This document shows, piece after piece, positions 38,191 to 49,044 of a DNA stretch of 64,000 nt; position 1 is the first letter of the stretch, and every line of letters starts with the position of its first letter. This DNA is from Enoplosus armatus. Lineage: Eukaryota > Chordata > Actinopteri > Centrarchiformes > Enoplosidae. The position numbers and the translations under genes are program-made. The stretch is from NCBI RefSeq assembly GCF_043641665.1, contig NC_092191.1, forward strand, positions 22,439,066 to 22,503,065, written 5' to 3'. The notes beneath the pieces are model-generated. The model saw only the letters and a program-made list of their open reading frames with translations. It did no database searches and was not told the origin of the DNA.

Positions 38191-38880
38191 AAAGTTAGGG
38201 TTTTGTCCACGTTTCTTATTTTGTGATGTTAAAAGTATGTAATTCGTCATTCGTATATGTAAAAGGCACCACTATGTGGAGCGTGTCTGCATATTATGAC
38301 AGGGTATTCAGACTCTAGCAAAGACAGCAACAATCCGCTTGCATGGCTATTCTTGCCAAAATGGCAAGTTTTCAGCAACTTCATCGTCAGGTCAACAACC
38401 CTGCTACGGCAAGCGCTGGGCTGCCCTTTCCTGCCCCGAGGAGATACAACCTTAACATAAACACGCTTACAGGACCGTTAAAACATTAGTGTACGCGTGT
38501 CACAAATTAAATTGGAAATTAAATGTGACCACGTATTTTATGTGGGTCACACGCTCTCTGACAAATAAAAATGGCTCCCGCCATTCACAAACAAAAAACC
38601 TTTCTTGACCTTAGGCCCCTTCTCCTTTTCTTTTGAATACTTCTACTCACTTCTTCAAACTCACAGGTAAGTACAATATGTATGACAGTGGGCATGTGTG
38701 TTTGTGTGTCTCAATATGAGTTTGTATATGCCATCATCACAGAGTAAGGCAGTGTCTGGTAAGTGGTGTAATAGTGCATGGAGAGAGGCTGCACTCCCCA
38801 GAAGGGCATGGCTTGCACAGTATGAAGTCCATCTGGGTCCATCGGCCCATGTGATCGATGAGATGGCTGACCAAGGGAAT
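38191..38880. other. Unassigned stretch
   Basis: No domain or family is recognisable. A strong donor-like cacag/gtaagtac occurs at about 38664-38675 on the plus strand, but no connected exon could be built. Some of this may be LTR or untranslated retroelement sequence. Confidence 0.3.
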
Positions 38881-40130
38881 CATATCAGAATCAGAATCAG
38901 AAATACTTTATCGATGCCCGGGGGGAAATTGTACAGTACCAGTGCTCCCATTCAAGAGTAGAAAGTAGCATAATTTAGAGCTAAAAGTATGTACAAAATA
39001 TAAAAATAAGAAATAGAAAATAAAAAATAAACACATTTACAGTATTTAAGTGAAAAATAGTAGAAAATATCTACAATAACAATGTATATATATATATATG
39101 TATTGCACTGAAACATTTAAAAGAATAAATAGTGAGATTGTATATGGCAGGTGAAGTAGTTCCAGATTTCCAGTCTCTTCCTGAGTGTCTGACACTCAGA
39201 GGGAGGAGTTGAACAGTCTGATGGCCACAGGCAGGAATGATTTCCTGTGGCGCTCTGTTGTACATTTGAGAGGAATGAGTCTCCCACTGAAGGTGCTCTT
39301 GTGTCCGACCAGTACGTCATGGAGAGGATGTGAAACATTGTCCAAGCTGCGGGGCATCTTGGACAGCATCCTCTTCTCTGACACCACCGTCATAGAGTCC
39401 AGCTGCACCCCCACAACGTCACTGGCCTTGCGGATCAGTTTGTTTAGTCTCTTGGAGTCCGCCACCCTCAGCCTGCTGCCCCAGCATGCAACAGCATAGA
39501 GGATAGCACTGGCCACCACAGACTCATAAAACATCCTCAGCATAGTCCGGCAGATGTTGAAGGACCTCAGCTGCCTCACAAAATAGAGACGGCTCTGGCC
39601 CTTCCTGTAGAGGGCATTAGTGTTCTTTACCCAGTCCAGTTTATTATCTATGTGAATTCCCAGGTACTTGTAACCCTCTACAATGTCCACACTGACCCCC
39701 TGGATGGAAACAGGGGTCATCGGCGCCTTGGTCCTCCTCAGATCCACAGTCAGTTCCTTTGTCTTTGTCACGTTGAGCTGCAGGTGGTTCTGCTCGCACC
39801 ATGTGACAAAGTTGTCCACAGCAGCCCTGTACTCCTCCTCATCACCCTTGCTGATACATCCAACTATTGCTGAGTCATCAGAAAACTTCTGAAGATGGCA
39901 GGTCTCTGTGCAGTAGCTGAAGTCCGTGGTGTCGATGGTGAAGAGGAAGGGAGAGAGGACAGTCCCCTGCGGGGCCCCGGTGTTGCTGACCACTGTGTTG
40001 TAAGCGCACATACTGTGGTCTGCCAGTCAGGTAGTTGACAATCGGTCTGACCTACCCAGAGGGGGGGAGGGGACAGGAGCTGTATGCATCCTTCACATTA
40101 GCATACAGCAAGTACGTACCTCACCAGACG
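38881..40130 (-). mobile_element. Rex1-like LINE, 5'-truncated
   Basis: The largest Rex1-like copy here. On the plus strand it starts with tandem cagaat units and atactttatcgatgccc, which is its 3' tail, and runs up to about 40130, where the 42-bp VNTR begins. It carries the C-terminal half of ORF2 in one open frame. A short tata tract lies in the 3' UTR at about 39085-39100. Truncation before the catalytic motif A region means it cannot move by itself. Confidence 0.85.
39196..40011 (-). pseudogene. LINE ORF2 C-terminal half (reverse transcriptase)
   Basis: The open minus-strand frame of about 271 codons contains GAPQGTVLSPFLF (RT motif B) at residues 12-24 and FSDDSAIVG (motif C, with the catalytic Asp pair in an FSDD context) near residue 43. 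Motif D-type sequence (LQLNVTKTKELTVDLRR) follows, and the typical C-terminal tail ends RHRKSFLPVAIRLFNSSL. The N-terminal RT motifs and endonuclease are absent because the element is 5'-truncated, so the start Met is incidental. The frame has no internal stop, suggesting fairly recent insertion. Confidence 0.85.
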
Positions 40131-40655
40131 ATGAGTCGGAAGGTGGCATTTTGAAGTTGGAAGTGTGAAGTTGGAGGTCGGAAGGTGGCAGTTTGAAGTT
40201 GGAGGTCGGAAGGTGGCATATTGAAGTTGGAAGTGTGGAGTTGGAGGTCGGAAGGTGGCATTTTGACGTTGGAAGTGTGAAGTTGGAGATCGGAAGGGGG
40301 CATTTTGAAGTTGGAGGTCGGAAGGTGGCATAATGAAGTTGCAAGTGTGAAGTTGGAGGTCAGAAGGTGGCATTTTGAAGTTGGAAGTGTGAAGTTGGAG
40401 GTCGGAAGGTGGCATTTTGAAGTTGGAGGTCAGAAGGTGGCATATTGAAGTTGGAAGTTTGAAGTTGGAGGTCGGAAGGTGGCATATTGAAGTTGGAAGT
40501 TTGAAGTTGGAGGTCGGAAGGTGGCATATTGAAGTTAGAGGTGTGAAGTTGGACGTTGGAAGGTGGCATTTTGAAGTTGGAAGTGTGAATTTGGATGTTG
40601 GAAGTTGGCATATTGAAGTTGGAAGTGTGAAGTTGGACGTTGGAAGGTGGCATTT
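40131..40655. repeat. 42-bp VNTR
   Basis: Tandem units of the form cggaaggtggcatattgaag followed by ttggaagtttgaagttggaggt make 42 bp, with shorter units of about 21-23 bp mixed in. Roughly a dozen units are present, with variants cattttg/catattg and gtgtgaag/gtttgaag. The period is a multiple of three, so a long minus-strand frame (40098-40682) stays open. This follows from the period and does not indicate a gene. Confidence 0.92.
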
Positions 40656-40784
40656 TTCTGACAATTTTAAGCTGTCATGCAAAAGATTGTCTCAGCCACA
40701 GTTTCAGCTGCTGCACTTTTAGAAGTAGCACTGCAATTTCGTTGTGTAGGTGACTGTACAATGACAAGAAAGACTAATCTTATG

Positions 40785-41395
40785 TAATCTAATGTAGACA
40801 GTGACGTTCTATGACAGAGGTGTTTCAAGTTGCGTGTCTGCGCATGTCCAGGCACAGACCTCAAAACTCAGGAGGAGAATAGGGCCAAGACGCAGAACGC
40901 CACCAAACAAACAAAAAAACGAAAGAGCACCCCTGCTCCTGACACCACGTCAGTGAAGAGGTCCAAATCTGCCTCCAGTGCACAGGAGGAGAATAAGGCT
41001 GTGTCTGTGCTGCACACACATGGACGCGAGCGGTACGATATGTTAAAGAAAATCAAGAAACGCCTGCCACCTGCAAGTCTCTACCTAATCTAATGTAGAT
41101 AGTGAGGTTCTATGACAGAGATGCTTCAAGTTGCGTGTCTGCGCATGTCCAGGCACAGACCTCAAAACTGAGGAGGAGAATAGCACCAAGACGCAGAACG
41201 CCACCAAACAAACTAAAAAACGAAAGGGCACCCCTGCTCCTGACACCACTTCAGTGAAGAGGTCCAAATCTGCCTCCAGTGCAGAGGAGGAGGATAATGA
41301 TGTGTATGTGCTGCACACACGTGGATGCGAGCGATACGATATGTTAAAGAAAATCATGGATGTCTGGAGCTGCTTTGCCAAAAAAAAACAAGAGT
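40785..41395 (+). repeat. 301-bp tandem duplication with a short charged ORF
   Basis: Sequence from about 40785 recurs 301 bp later from about 41086, strongly conserved (tgcgtgtctgcgcatgtcca, aaatctgcctccagtgca, gcacacac-tggacgcgagcg). Each copy holds an open frame of about 87 codons encoding KKRKSTPAPDTTSVKRSKS, a basic Ser/Thr-rich stretch resembling a nuclear localisation signal, then ERYDMLKKI. I do not recognise the protein. It may be an exon of an unidentified transposon or gene that was duplicated. The following frame at 41360-41572 (SFISLDPVIKLDQAYKMYLS) could belong to it. Confidence 0.7.
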
Positions 41396-41929
41396 AGCGC
41401 AAGGAGTGGCCCCAACCTAACCCAATCCTTCATCAGTCTGGACCCTGTCATAAAGCTGGACCAGGCCTACAAGATGTATCTTTCCAGCTGCAGGGAGCAC
41501 AAAATTCCAGCAAGTACCCATTCCGCCTTCCAGGTGAAGACAAGAAAGACACTTGTGAAGACAAAGATGTAGACAATATTTGTTTTCCTAACCTAACCCA
41601 ATCCTTCATCAGCGTTTTGATTATTCCCCAGCTAGAAGCAGGATGGCGTTTCTTTTTCCAGCATATTATTTATACTTCAGATTGATGTATGCCAGCCAGA
41701 AGCTGGAAGCTACATTCTTTGAATTATATTCTTACTGACTGTTTGTTCATAACTGTGTGTGTTATTAGTATAGTAGTATAATAGTATTAGAGTTACAGTG
41801 TTACTGACTGTTTGTTCATGAGTGTGTGTGTTCATAGTATAGTAGTATAGTACTTTGACAAAAAAAACAAAAACTCTGCCTTGACGTGGCGTGGGGGCTT
41901 GTGTGCCTCAGAATCTCTGAGGCCAGACC

Positions 41930-42125
41930 AAAGAGTCCACAACTTACCTATGCAATACTTATACTTACCTCTACCCTGTAAACCTATAAACTGCTCATAC
42001 TTACCTGAAACCTGTGAACTGCTCATACTTACCTGAAACCTATAAACTGCTCATACTTACCTGAAACCTGTGAACTGCTCATACTTACCTGGACCCTGTA
42101 AAATAATTATACTTACCTCTACACT
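41930..42125. repeat. 28-29-bp minisatellite containing splice-donor consensus
   Basis: Units of the type actgctcatacttacctgaa plus acctgtga or acctataa repeat about six times. On the minus strand each unit reads CAGGTAAGTATGAGC, so the array repeats an exact 5' splice-site consensus (CAG/GTAAGT) several times. No coding frame is associated. Confidence 0.85.
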
Positions 42126-43555
42126 TGACCTGTACTGTATCCTTGCCCTGACCATCACAGGAGTAGGCAAGGTCAGTGGTGTGGCCAGGCAAGTGCTAGT
42201 CACCTACCAATCCACCAAAATTCTCAAAAGTCAAGTGACATCAAATCCACTCCAAATTGCCTGAAACGTGCTCATAACAACTTTCTGTGAACACGATTTT
42301 GTTAGGCATTTTTGACCTCCCTCCACACTTAAAGATTTTTCGCTTGAAAATCACCCCATTCATTCACTATGGGGAATTTGTGAAACTTGTATCTCTGCAA
42401 CGGAAACTCGTACAAGCTCGTGGGTGGTACCGTTGGAAAGCTCGTAGCCCAATTATAGCAGACGGATCGTGGTTCCAGTCTCTATCACTTACTTGTCAAA
42501 AGTTATTCAAGAAAAAGTGTCGCCCATTCATATCGCATATGTAAAACATATTTCGCCGATATCTCCCGAACCGAACCTCGAACAGTCTCCGAACCAGCAT
42601 CCGTCTGACATAATTCGACTACGCTGAACACACAGGACGTGTCCCCGAGTCTCTACGACCCATGCGTTCCCGAGATACAGACAATTTTCGGTTAAAAAGT
42701 GACGTAGCTCCGGACCGGAAGCTCGTACAGAGTCGGGTACCGTTGGAACGGCCGTAGTCGATATAGGATGGCATATCTTGGTTTCAAGTGTCTACGCCTT
42801 TCCTATCGACACTTATTCTAGAATATGTCATCGTGGTTAAAACCCCTATTCCCCTGTTCAGCCAAATATGGGTGTATCGACTTGCAGTGACTTTGGCCGT
42901 AAAGGTGAGGTCTACCTGAACACTAGGACCCATGACATGTCTGTATAACAAAACAGGAAGTGACCTAAATATGTTCAAGCTGAAACACCCAACATGTAAC
43001 CTCAAGAGCCTTTAATGTAGAAGACTCTGAGTTGAGCTCTAAATGGGGTCAAACTTAAACAGGAGCCTCACAAAAACACTACCATCCAGAATACTGACGC
43101 CCAACCGTCGAACACCTTTGCAGGGCTACTTCCCTTCAGGGGCCACACGGATGTCCCAAACCAGTTTGGCTCAATTCAACGTCCCGCACAGATTACTGGA
43201 TACCAGGGTTAGATAGATAGATATTGGCTTTGATACTGAGATAGTGGGTGTGACCCAACATTTCAGTACATTCAGGTCCTGTGACCCTTTATCTCGGTAT
43301 AGACCCTACTTATGAGTAAAATGGGTGTGTAAGTAGATGTTGGATCACACCCAGCATCTCAGTTTGTACTTGGAATGACCCAACATCTCAATACCCAATG
43401 CTTCTGTAGAAAACCATATTTCCTAGACTACTGGTTCTCTGCTCTTAACAAACACTGACATGATCCAAAAGAAAAGTTTCAAAGCCTTACATGGCCATAC
43501 TGTATTTGATGGAAAAAACAATGTTGTGTGAAAGATCAAAATCTGTCTTAAAAAT
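42126..43555. other. Unassigned region with one diverged direct repeat
   Basis: Segments at about 42395-42510 and 42710-42830 share ctcgtacaa/gagctcg, ggtaccgttggaa and further patchy similarity about 310 bp apart. At about 43230-43400 several short repeats of the type tgacccaacat-tcagta occur. No gene or known element is recognised. Confidence 0.4.
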
Positions 43556-43559
43556 GTAT

Positions 43560-44175
43560 GACCATTTACTATTTGAAAATGCAAGTCCATGTTTTAAATG
43601 TCCCGATTTTATTTCAACATTTAGAAATACAACTGCAAAAAAATGTGTGCTTCCTCAAATACAGTAAAACCTCAAGAACACTCTGCTCGCCCTCAACAAT
43701 GTGGCTGTTGGATGTCCTTATCCTGCTTTGTGACACAGTCTTTACTCTTTGAGGAAGAAAACAATGTTTTTGTTTACAGTTTTGTGATAAATGCGCACAC
43801 CCACTATCTCAAGTTTTTCAGACATTTTAAACATGTGGACTTATATTTTCAAATATTGTATGACCTCAAGAACACAGTCGGACTTCCTCGACCTGCTTGG
43901 TGACACAGTCTTTGCTCTTTGCTCTTTGATCTTATTTTCTTCTCTATTTTGAGGCACAAGGTTCCACTCGATCTCCATATGTTGCAAGTTCTCAGAAACA
44001 AGAGCAAACTCGCAATTAAGGGTCTTAAGGGTTTCTGAAGGGTTTCTCCATCCAATACAGTATGACCACAACAACACTCTGTTCGTCCTCAACGTGGTGG
44101 CTTTACACTTCTGTGTGAAATGCCCGCATAATCTTGAGACATTTTAAATATGTGGAATTTTATTTTCAAAGACTA
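43560..44175. repeat. Diverged tandem duplication upstream of the L2 element
   Basis: Three degraded copies share cctcaagaacac-ct or ccacaacaacactctg, ctcgtcctcaac-tggtggc, tgacacagtctttgctc or tttacac, and acattttaaa-atgtgga followed by tattttcaaa. They are spaced about 170-280 bp apart. The third copy runs into the L2 insertion at about 44176, so L2 inserted into this repeat. Confidence 0.6.
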
Positions 44176-45699
44176 ATGACTGAGCCATCAACTTGTCTCT
44201 TAGACCCCATCCCAACCTGGCTGCTCAAAGAGGTTTTACCTTTAGTCAGCACTTCTTTACTAGACATGATCAATCTGTCTTTATTAACAGGCTACGTACC
44301 ACAGTCCTTTAAAGTAGCTGTAATTAAACCTCTTCTTAAAAAGACCACACTTGATCCAGAGGTTTTAGCCAACTATAGACCTATATCTAACCTCCCCTTT
44401 CTCTCCAAGATCCTTGAGAAAGCAGTCGCCAACCAGCTGTGTGACTTTCTACATGACAATAGGTTGCTTGAGGACTTTCAGTCAGGTTTCAGAGCTCATC
44501 ATAGCACAGAGACGGCACTGGTGAAAGTTACAAATGACCTTCTCACTGCATCAGACAAAGGACTTGTCTCTATACTTGTTTTGTTAGATCTTAGTGCTGC
44601 ATTCGACACCATTGACCATCATATCCTATTACAGAGACTGGAACATTTAATTGGCATCAAAGGAACCGCACTAAGCTGGTTTAAGTCGTATTTATCAGAT
44701 CGATCTCAGTTTGTACATGTTAACGATGAATCCTCCATGTACGCCAAAGTCAGTCATGGAGTTCCACAAGGTTCTGTGCTTGGACCAATACTATTCACCT
44801 TATATATGCTTCCTTTAGGAGATATCATTAGAAAACACTCCATACATTTTCATTGCTATGCAGATGATACCCAGCTATATTTATCGATCAAGCCAGAAGA
44901 ACCTCATCAGTTAGCCAACCTCCAAGCATGCCTTAAGGACATAAAGACCTGGATGACCTGTAATTATCTGATGTTGAACTCAGACAAGACAGAAGTTATT
45001 GTTCTTGGCCCTGAACACCTCAGAAATACAATATCTAAGGATATTGTTACCCTAGATGGCATTGCCCTGGCCTCCAGCGCCACCGTGAGGAATCTCGGAG
45101 TTGTCTTTGATCAGGACATGTCCTTTAACTCCCACGTAAAACAAACTTCACGGACTGCCTTTTTTCACCTCCGTAATATTGCAAAAATCAGGAAGATCCT
45201 GTCTCAAACAGATGCAGAAAAATTAGTCCATGCATTTGTCACGTCTAGGCTGGATTATTGCAATTCCTTATTATCAGGCTGTCCCAATAAGTCCCTGAGG
45301 ACTCTCCAGCTGATCCAGAATGCTGCAGCACGTGTACTGACAGGAACCAGGAAAAGAGATCATATTTCCCCTGTATTAGCTTCTCTGCACTGGCTCCCTG
45401 TAAAATCTAGAATAGAGTTTAAAATCCTTCTCCTCACCTACAAAGCTCTTACTGGTCAGGCACCATCATATCTTAAAGAGCTCATAGTACCTTATTACCC
45501 CACTAGAGCACTCCGCTCCCAGAATGCAGGGCTGCTTGTGGTTCCTAGAGTCTCCAAAAACAGAACAGGAGCCAGAGCCTTCAGCTATCAAGCTCCTCTC
45601 CTGTGGAATCAGCTCCCAGTTTGGGTCCGGGAGGCAGACACACTCTCTACTTTTAAGAGTAGGCTTAAAACTTTGCTTTTTGATAACGCTTATAGTTAA
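44134..45699 (+). CDS. L2-clade LINE ORF2, reverse transcriptase, 5'-truncated
   Basis: An open frame of 521 codons encodes a reverse transcriptase without the upstream APE endonuclease. Residues of LINE origin begin near 15 ([13 protein letters not shown]). RT motifs in order: [18 protein letters not shown] at about 79-96, [15 protein letters not shown] at about 148-162 (catalytic Asp 152), [13 protein letters not shown] at 209-221 and YADD at 242-245 (catalytic Asp pair), then [14 protein letters not shown]. The C-terminal region ([39 protein letters not shown]) is typical of the L2/Maui clade. The first 14 residues derive from the flanking repeat, so the Met at 44134 is incidental. All catalytic residues are intact, but without its endonuclease and 5' UTR the copy is not autonomous. 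Confidence 0.92.
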   Translation: MRHFKYVEFYFQRLMTEPSTCLLDPIPTWLLKEVLPLVSTSLLDMINLSLLTGYVPQSFKVAVIKPLLKKTTLDPEVLANYRPISNLPFLSKILEKAVANQLCDFLHDNRLLEDFQSGFRAHHSTETALVKVTNDLLTASDKGLVSILVLLDLSAAFDTIDHHILLQRLEHLIGIKGTALSWFKSYLSDRSQFVHVNDESSMYAKVSHGVPQGSVLGPILFTLYMLPLGDIIRKHSIHFHCYADDTQLYLSIKPEEPHQLANLQACLKDIKTWMTCNYLMLNSDKTEVIVLGPEHLRNTISKDIVTLDGIALASSATVRNLGVVFDQDMSFNSHVKQTSRTAFFHLRNIAKIRKILSQTDAEKLVHAFVTSRLDYCNSLLSGCPNKSLRTLQLIQNAAARVLTGTRKRDHISPVLASLHWLPVKSRIEFKILLLTYKALTGQAPSYLKELIVPYYPTRALRSQNAGLLVVPRVSKNRTGARAFSYQAPLLWNQLPVWVREADTLSTFKSRLKTLLFDNAYS

Positions 45700-46107
45700 G
45701 GGCTGGCTCAGGCCTGCCTGGACCAGCCCCCTAGTTATGCTGCTATAGGCCTACACTGCCGGGGGACTTCCCATGATGCACTGAGCTTTCCTCCTCTCCC
45801 TCTTCATCTTTGCACATTCATCACAGTCCAATGCATGTTACTAACTTTATTTCTTCCCCGGAGTTTCTTTGTGCTTTGTCGACTCGTAGGTCGCTGTGGA
45901 TCGTGGTCCTGGTACGCCTGGGTGCTGCTGCCGCCATGGGCCTGCCTGACTCTCATCACTACAGTTATTATGTTTAGTCGTAGTTCTGTCACTATTAAAG
46001 CTCCTATTATTAATCTCAGCTAATATTACAGCTATTTCTACTGTTAGTGCTGCCATACATCTTTGCCTACCTATCTGTCTGTCTGTCTGTCTGTCTATCT
46101 GTGTCTC

Positions 46108-46148
<41 letters not shown>

Positions 46149-46397
46149 AAAACCCAACCGGTCAAAGCAGATGACCGCCCACCTAGAGTCTGGTTCTGCT
46201 CAAGGTTTCTGCCTCTTAAAAGGAAGTTTTTCCTTGCCACTGTCGCCAAAGTGCTTGCTCATGGTGGGAACTGTTGGGTCTCTGTAATAACATTATAAAG
46301 AGTCGGTCTAGACCTGCTCTATTTTGTAAAGTGTCATGAGATGACTTTGTTGTGATTTGGCGCTATATAAATAAAATTGAATTGAATTGAATTGAAT
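44176..46397 (+). mobile_element. L2-clade LINE, young 5'-truncated copy
   Basis: Extends from the truncated ORF2 through a 3' UTR of about 700 bp to a tandem gaatt tail at about 46378-46397. The 3' UTR holds a tgtc/tc simple tract (46073-46143), tctggttctgctcaaggtttc, the aaggaagtttttccttgcc block, agtgtcatgagatgac and cgctatataaataaaattg. The intact frame and complete tail suggest recent insertion. It serves as the reference for the copies at 34422-35184 (plus) and 49141-50150 (minus). Confidence 0.92.
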
Positions 46398-46596
46398 ATC
46401 TACAAAATAAACAGTGGAGACAGGTCGAGCGTTCTTTACGCACATTTTAAACTCCATGGCCCAAAAAATGTTCAAAGTATGGGCCTGGCGAGTAACAGGG
46501 ACTGGACCACTGCCCAGAGACGAGCAGCGGAGAGGAGGTGGATTCATCGATTAAAAACAATAGACCCGACAGGTTTAAATGAAAAATACGGATGAT
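46398..46596 (+). mobile_element. Probable Penelope-like element fragment (GIY-YIG C-terminus)
   Basis: The plus-strand frame ending at 46595 contains DWTTAQRRAAERRWIHRLKT followed by IDPTGLNEKYG and a stop. That pattern (R-x-x-E-x-x-WI-x-x-L-x-T ... P-x-GLN) is the C-terminal signature of the endonuclease region in fish Penelope-like elements as I know them. Only about 65 codons remain, and the GIY-YIG core and reverse transcriptase are absent. The L2 element abuts its 5' side. Confidence 0.55.
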
Positions 46597-46769
46597 GAGT
46601 CCACCTCTACTTGGTAAAAAATTTCTTTTTATAGTATTGACTAGCAATGCTTACCTCCTGGGGCCTCTTCGATACGGCACTTCCCGCACTTCCTCTTGAA
46701 AGAGAGCCTCTCTGCGTGTGAAAAATGAAAAATAAAAAAAAATATGTTAACACAACAAGGATGATTGAT

Positions 46770-46790
46770 GATGATTATTATTAATATTAA

Positions 46791-46823
<33 letters not shown>

Positions 46824-46824
46824 C
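46770..46824. repeat. (ATT)n microsatellite
   Basis: About 55 bp of att/tta repeats, slightly interrupted at the 5' end by aat units. Confidence 0.9.
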
Positions 46825-46829
46825 GTCAT

Positions 46830-48029
46830 TACTAATACTTATAATTTTTTTTCCCTCCCTCCTTTTCTTAAGAAAATAAATTTTAAACACTTTCGTATAT
46901 ATTTATTTATTTATTTATTCAATTTATTTAATGATTCTTCTTGTGTTGATTCCCTAATGATTTTAAAGAGTGTGTATTTTACTTGGAATTTTACTAACCT
47001 TTGTAAATAATCCTAACATTTTTTCTACTCTTTTTTTATACATTATATATTGCATTGTGTTTTTATGGTTGATTTCATCGCACTTACTTTTTAACTGAGC
47101 ACTTCTTATGCATGTTTTATCCTTTTATGCTAGGGCTAATCTACACAGGGAGTCTCAACCCCCCCCCCCGCTTTTTTTATGTCTATGTTTATAAATGAAT
47201 TCCTTTTAAATTATTCTTCAACTTTTTTGTGTGTTATTTTTCTCCATCTTTCATTTTAGTGAACCACACGTAGGGATAACTATTGAGGAGAGGATGCGGG
47301 GCCCGTCCCTGTTTGATGAATCTTTTACCTATTTATTGTGACCCCTACTTTTATGTTTTTGGTTGTGTGCTGGATGCCGACTTGATATATCCTAATAATT
47401 TTATATTCTTATCAATTTTAAAGTGTGGTATTATCATGTTTTTATCCTTATTTCTAATTTTTGGTGTGGTGTATATATTTGATTCATTGTTTAAAGTGTG
47501 TTTTATATGTTTTCAGCACTTGTTTTAAAGCACTTTCTTACTAACCCATATTTTAGCACTTTATTAACATGTTTGTTTTTAGGTCATATAACCTTGTCGG
47601 CTCTTAACACACTTTTAGCATGTTTATGTGGGTCTTTTTAGCCGGTTCACCACAGGGACGGGCCAACACATAAGGTGCCCGTGGAGACCCAGGGAGGTTG
47701 GAGGATTCTTGTTAATTTACTTATTCCCGCTGACACACCTGTTCAGTGGCCCAGTTATACCGCATATTTTTATAAAAGAAATCTATTATAATTTTTATTT
47801 TTTCAAAAAAAAATTTAAAAAAAAAAAAACTTTTTAAAGGAGAGGAGGCAAACATGGAAAAGCAAAAAACATATTTTTAGGGCTTTTATGAACAATCTTA
47901 TTGACTTTTATGGAATTTTATTGGCCAAAGGAAAGTTTTTAACTAACTAATTTATTGTTCCCATGAGCCAGTGCACCTCGTAGTGTTCCTACGGAACACT
48001 CCGCTATTACCCAACCTAACCCTAACCCG
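46830..48029. other. AT-rich non-coding region with a short inverted repeat
   Basis: No gene is seen. The motif ggcccgtccctgt (about 47299-47311) recurs inverted as acagggacgggcc at about 47650-47662, with related gtgaacc/ggttcac sequence outside it, possibly a decayed terminal inverted repeat. Homopolymer tracts include C at about 47160-47169 and A at about 47816-47829. Confidence 0.4.
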
Positions 48030-48145
48030 TGGCCAACCTACGGTGCCACAACACTGGGGAGCCAACTGGGGGAGGGCCTGAGCACCACCTGCCCCCAATA
48101 GGGGGTGGGGTCCTAACCCACGTCCTAACCCTTTAATTAGTAGCG
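48030..48145. repeat. Direct repeat, left copy
   Basis: The block starting gtggccaacctacggt and ending cctaacccac-tcctaa closely matches 49045-49143 in the same orientation. The two copies bracket about 0.9 kb containing AT-rich tandem repeats and the hammerhead-like fold. Confidence 0.85.
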
Positions 48146-48149
48146 GGAA

Positions 48150-48600
48150 ACAAAGGGTTAAAGAAATTGATTAGAACTTAATTAAGGGGTTAATACATAG
48201 TGTAATTCATAAAAACATATTTTATAGGTAGCACCAATATGGGTTTAAAGCTAAAAACAGTATTGACAGATAGGGAATTATTAAACAATCAGTAGACAAA
48301 GGGTTAAAAATATTTGATAATTTAATACAATGTAGGACACAAAATGGGAACATAATTTATTGTTGGGTGGGATGCAAAACTAAAAATAGTACTAAAAGAA
48401 AGGGAATTATAAAATAATCGGCATACAAAGGGTTAACAAAAATTCATAATTTATTTCATAATTAAATACAGATTTCAGACACAAATTGGGAATATAATTT
48501 ATTATTAGGAGGGATGTACAATTAAAAACAGTATTAATATATAGGGAATTAAAAAACAACTGGAATACAAGGGGTTAACTTAATGGGAAAAACGAAACTT
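48150..48600. repeat. Diverged tandem repeat, about 130-bp period
   Basis: Three to four copies share acaaagggttaa (about 48150, 48296, 48425 and, as acaaggggttaa, 48567), a-aaattgggaa-ataatttatt, and aaaaacagta-t-atagggaatta. The copies are old, with many substitutions. Confidence 0.75.
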
Positions 48601-48740
48601 AGTGTCAAAGGAAAAAGGGGAACTTGAAACAGAGGTTATAAATAGAGGAGCAGGGGAAAGTCTCTCACTCTCACTTCGACTAAGGACGAAGCAACACCTA
48701 GACTGCATTACAGCCGCTGGTTCACATTTTATTCAGTTTT

Positions 48741-48800
48741 AGTGTGCTTTGGCCTGAAGAAGACCTACATTAGGTCGAAACGTCGCCAGACGGGCACACT
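48741..48800 (+). other. Hammerhead-like three-helix fold (candidate Penelope LTR remnant)
   Basis: Order of elements: AGTGTGC (48741-48747), CTGAAGA (48754-48760, fits the hammerhead CUGANGA core), hairpin GACCT-acatt-AGGTC (48762-48776), GAAA (48777-48780), hairpin CGTC-gcca-GACG (48781-48792), and GCACACT (48794-48800) perfectly complementary to the first element. This is the arrangement of a type I hammerhead with a very short stem III, known from Penelope-like retroelements. Two departures matter: an extra A at 48761 before stem II, and G where the UH cleavage dinucleotide should follow stem III. Self-cleavage is therefore unlikely; it may be a decayed ribozyme or a look-alike. Confidence 0.4.
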
Positions 48801-49044
48801 AATTTGATTTTATACATTTGATACATTTTTTTTGATTTTTTGATTTTTTGATTTTGATTTTTGATTTTTTGTTTTTTCAAGACTAAATAAGTTATTTACA
48901 TTAAAAAACTGGTTTTATTTCATTTTATTTCATTTCAGGTTTAAAAAAACTATTAAAAAAACACATTTCATTAACCCCTTCACCACTGCCATCATGGGTG
49001 GATGGGGAAATGAGTGGACCGAGGTTCGCTACGGCAAACGCTGT

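Noticed and set aside
40098..40682. 194-codon minus-strand protein with PPSDLQLHTSNF repeats
   Set aside because: The frame exists only because the VNTR period is divisible by three, and there are no flanking exons or other coding features.
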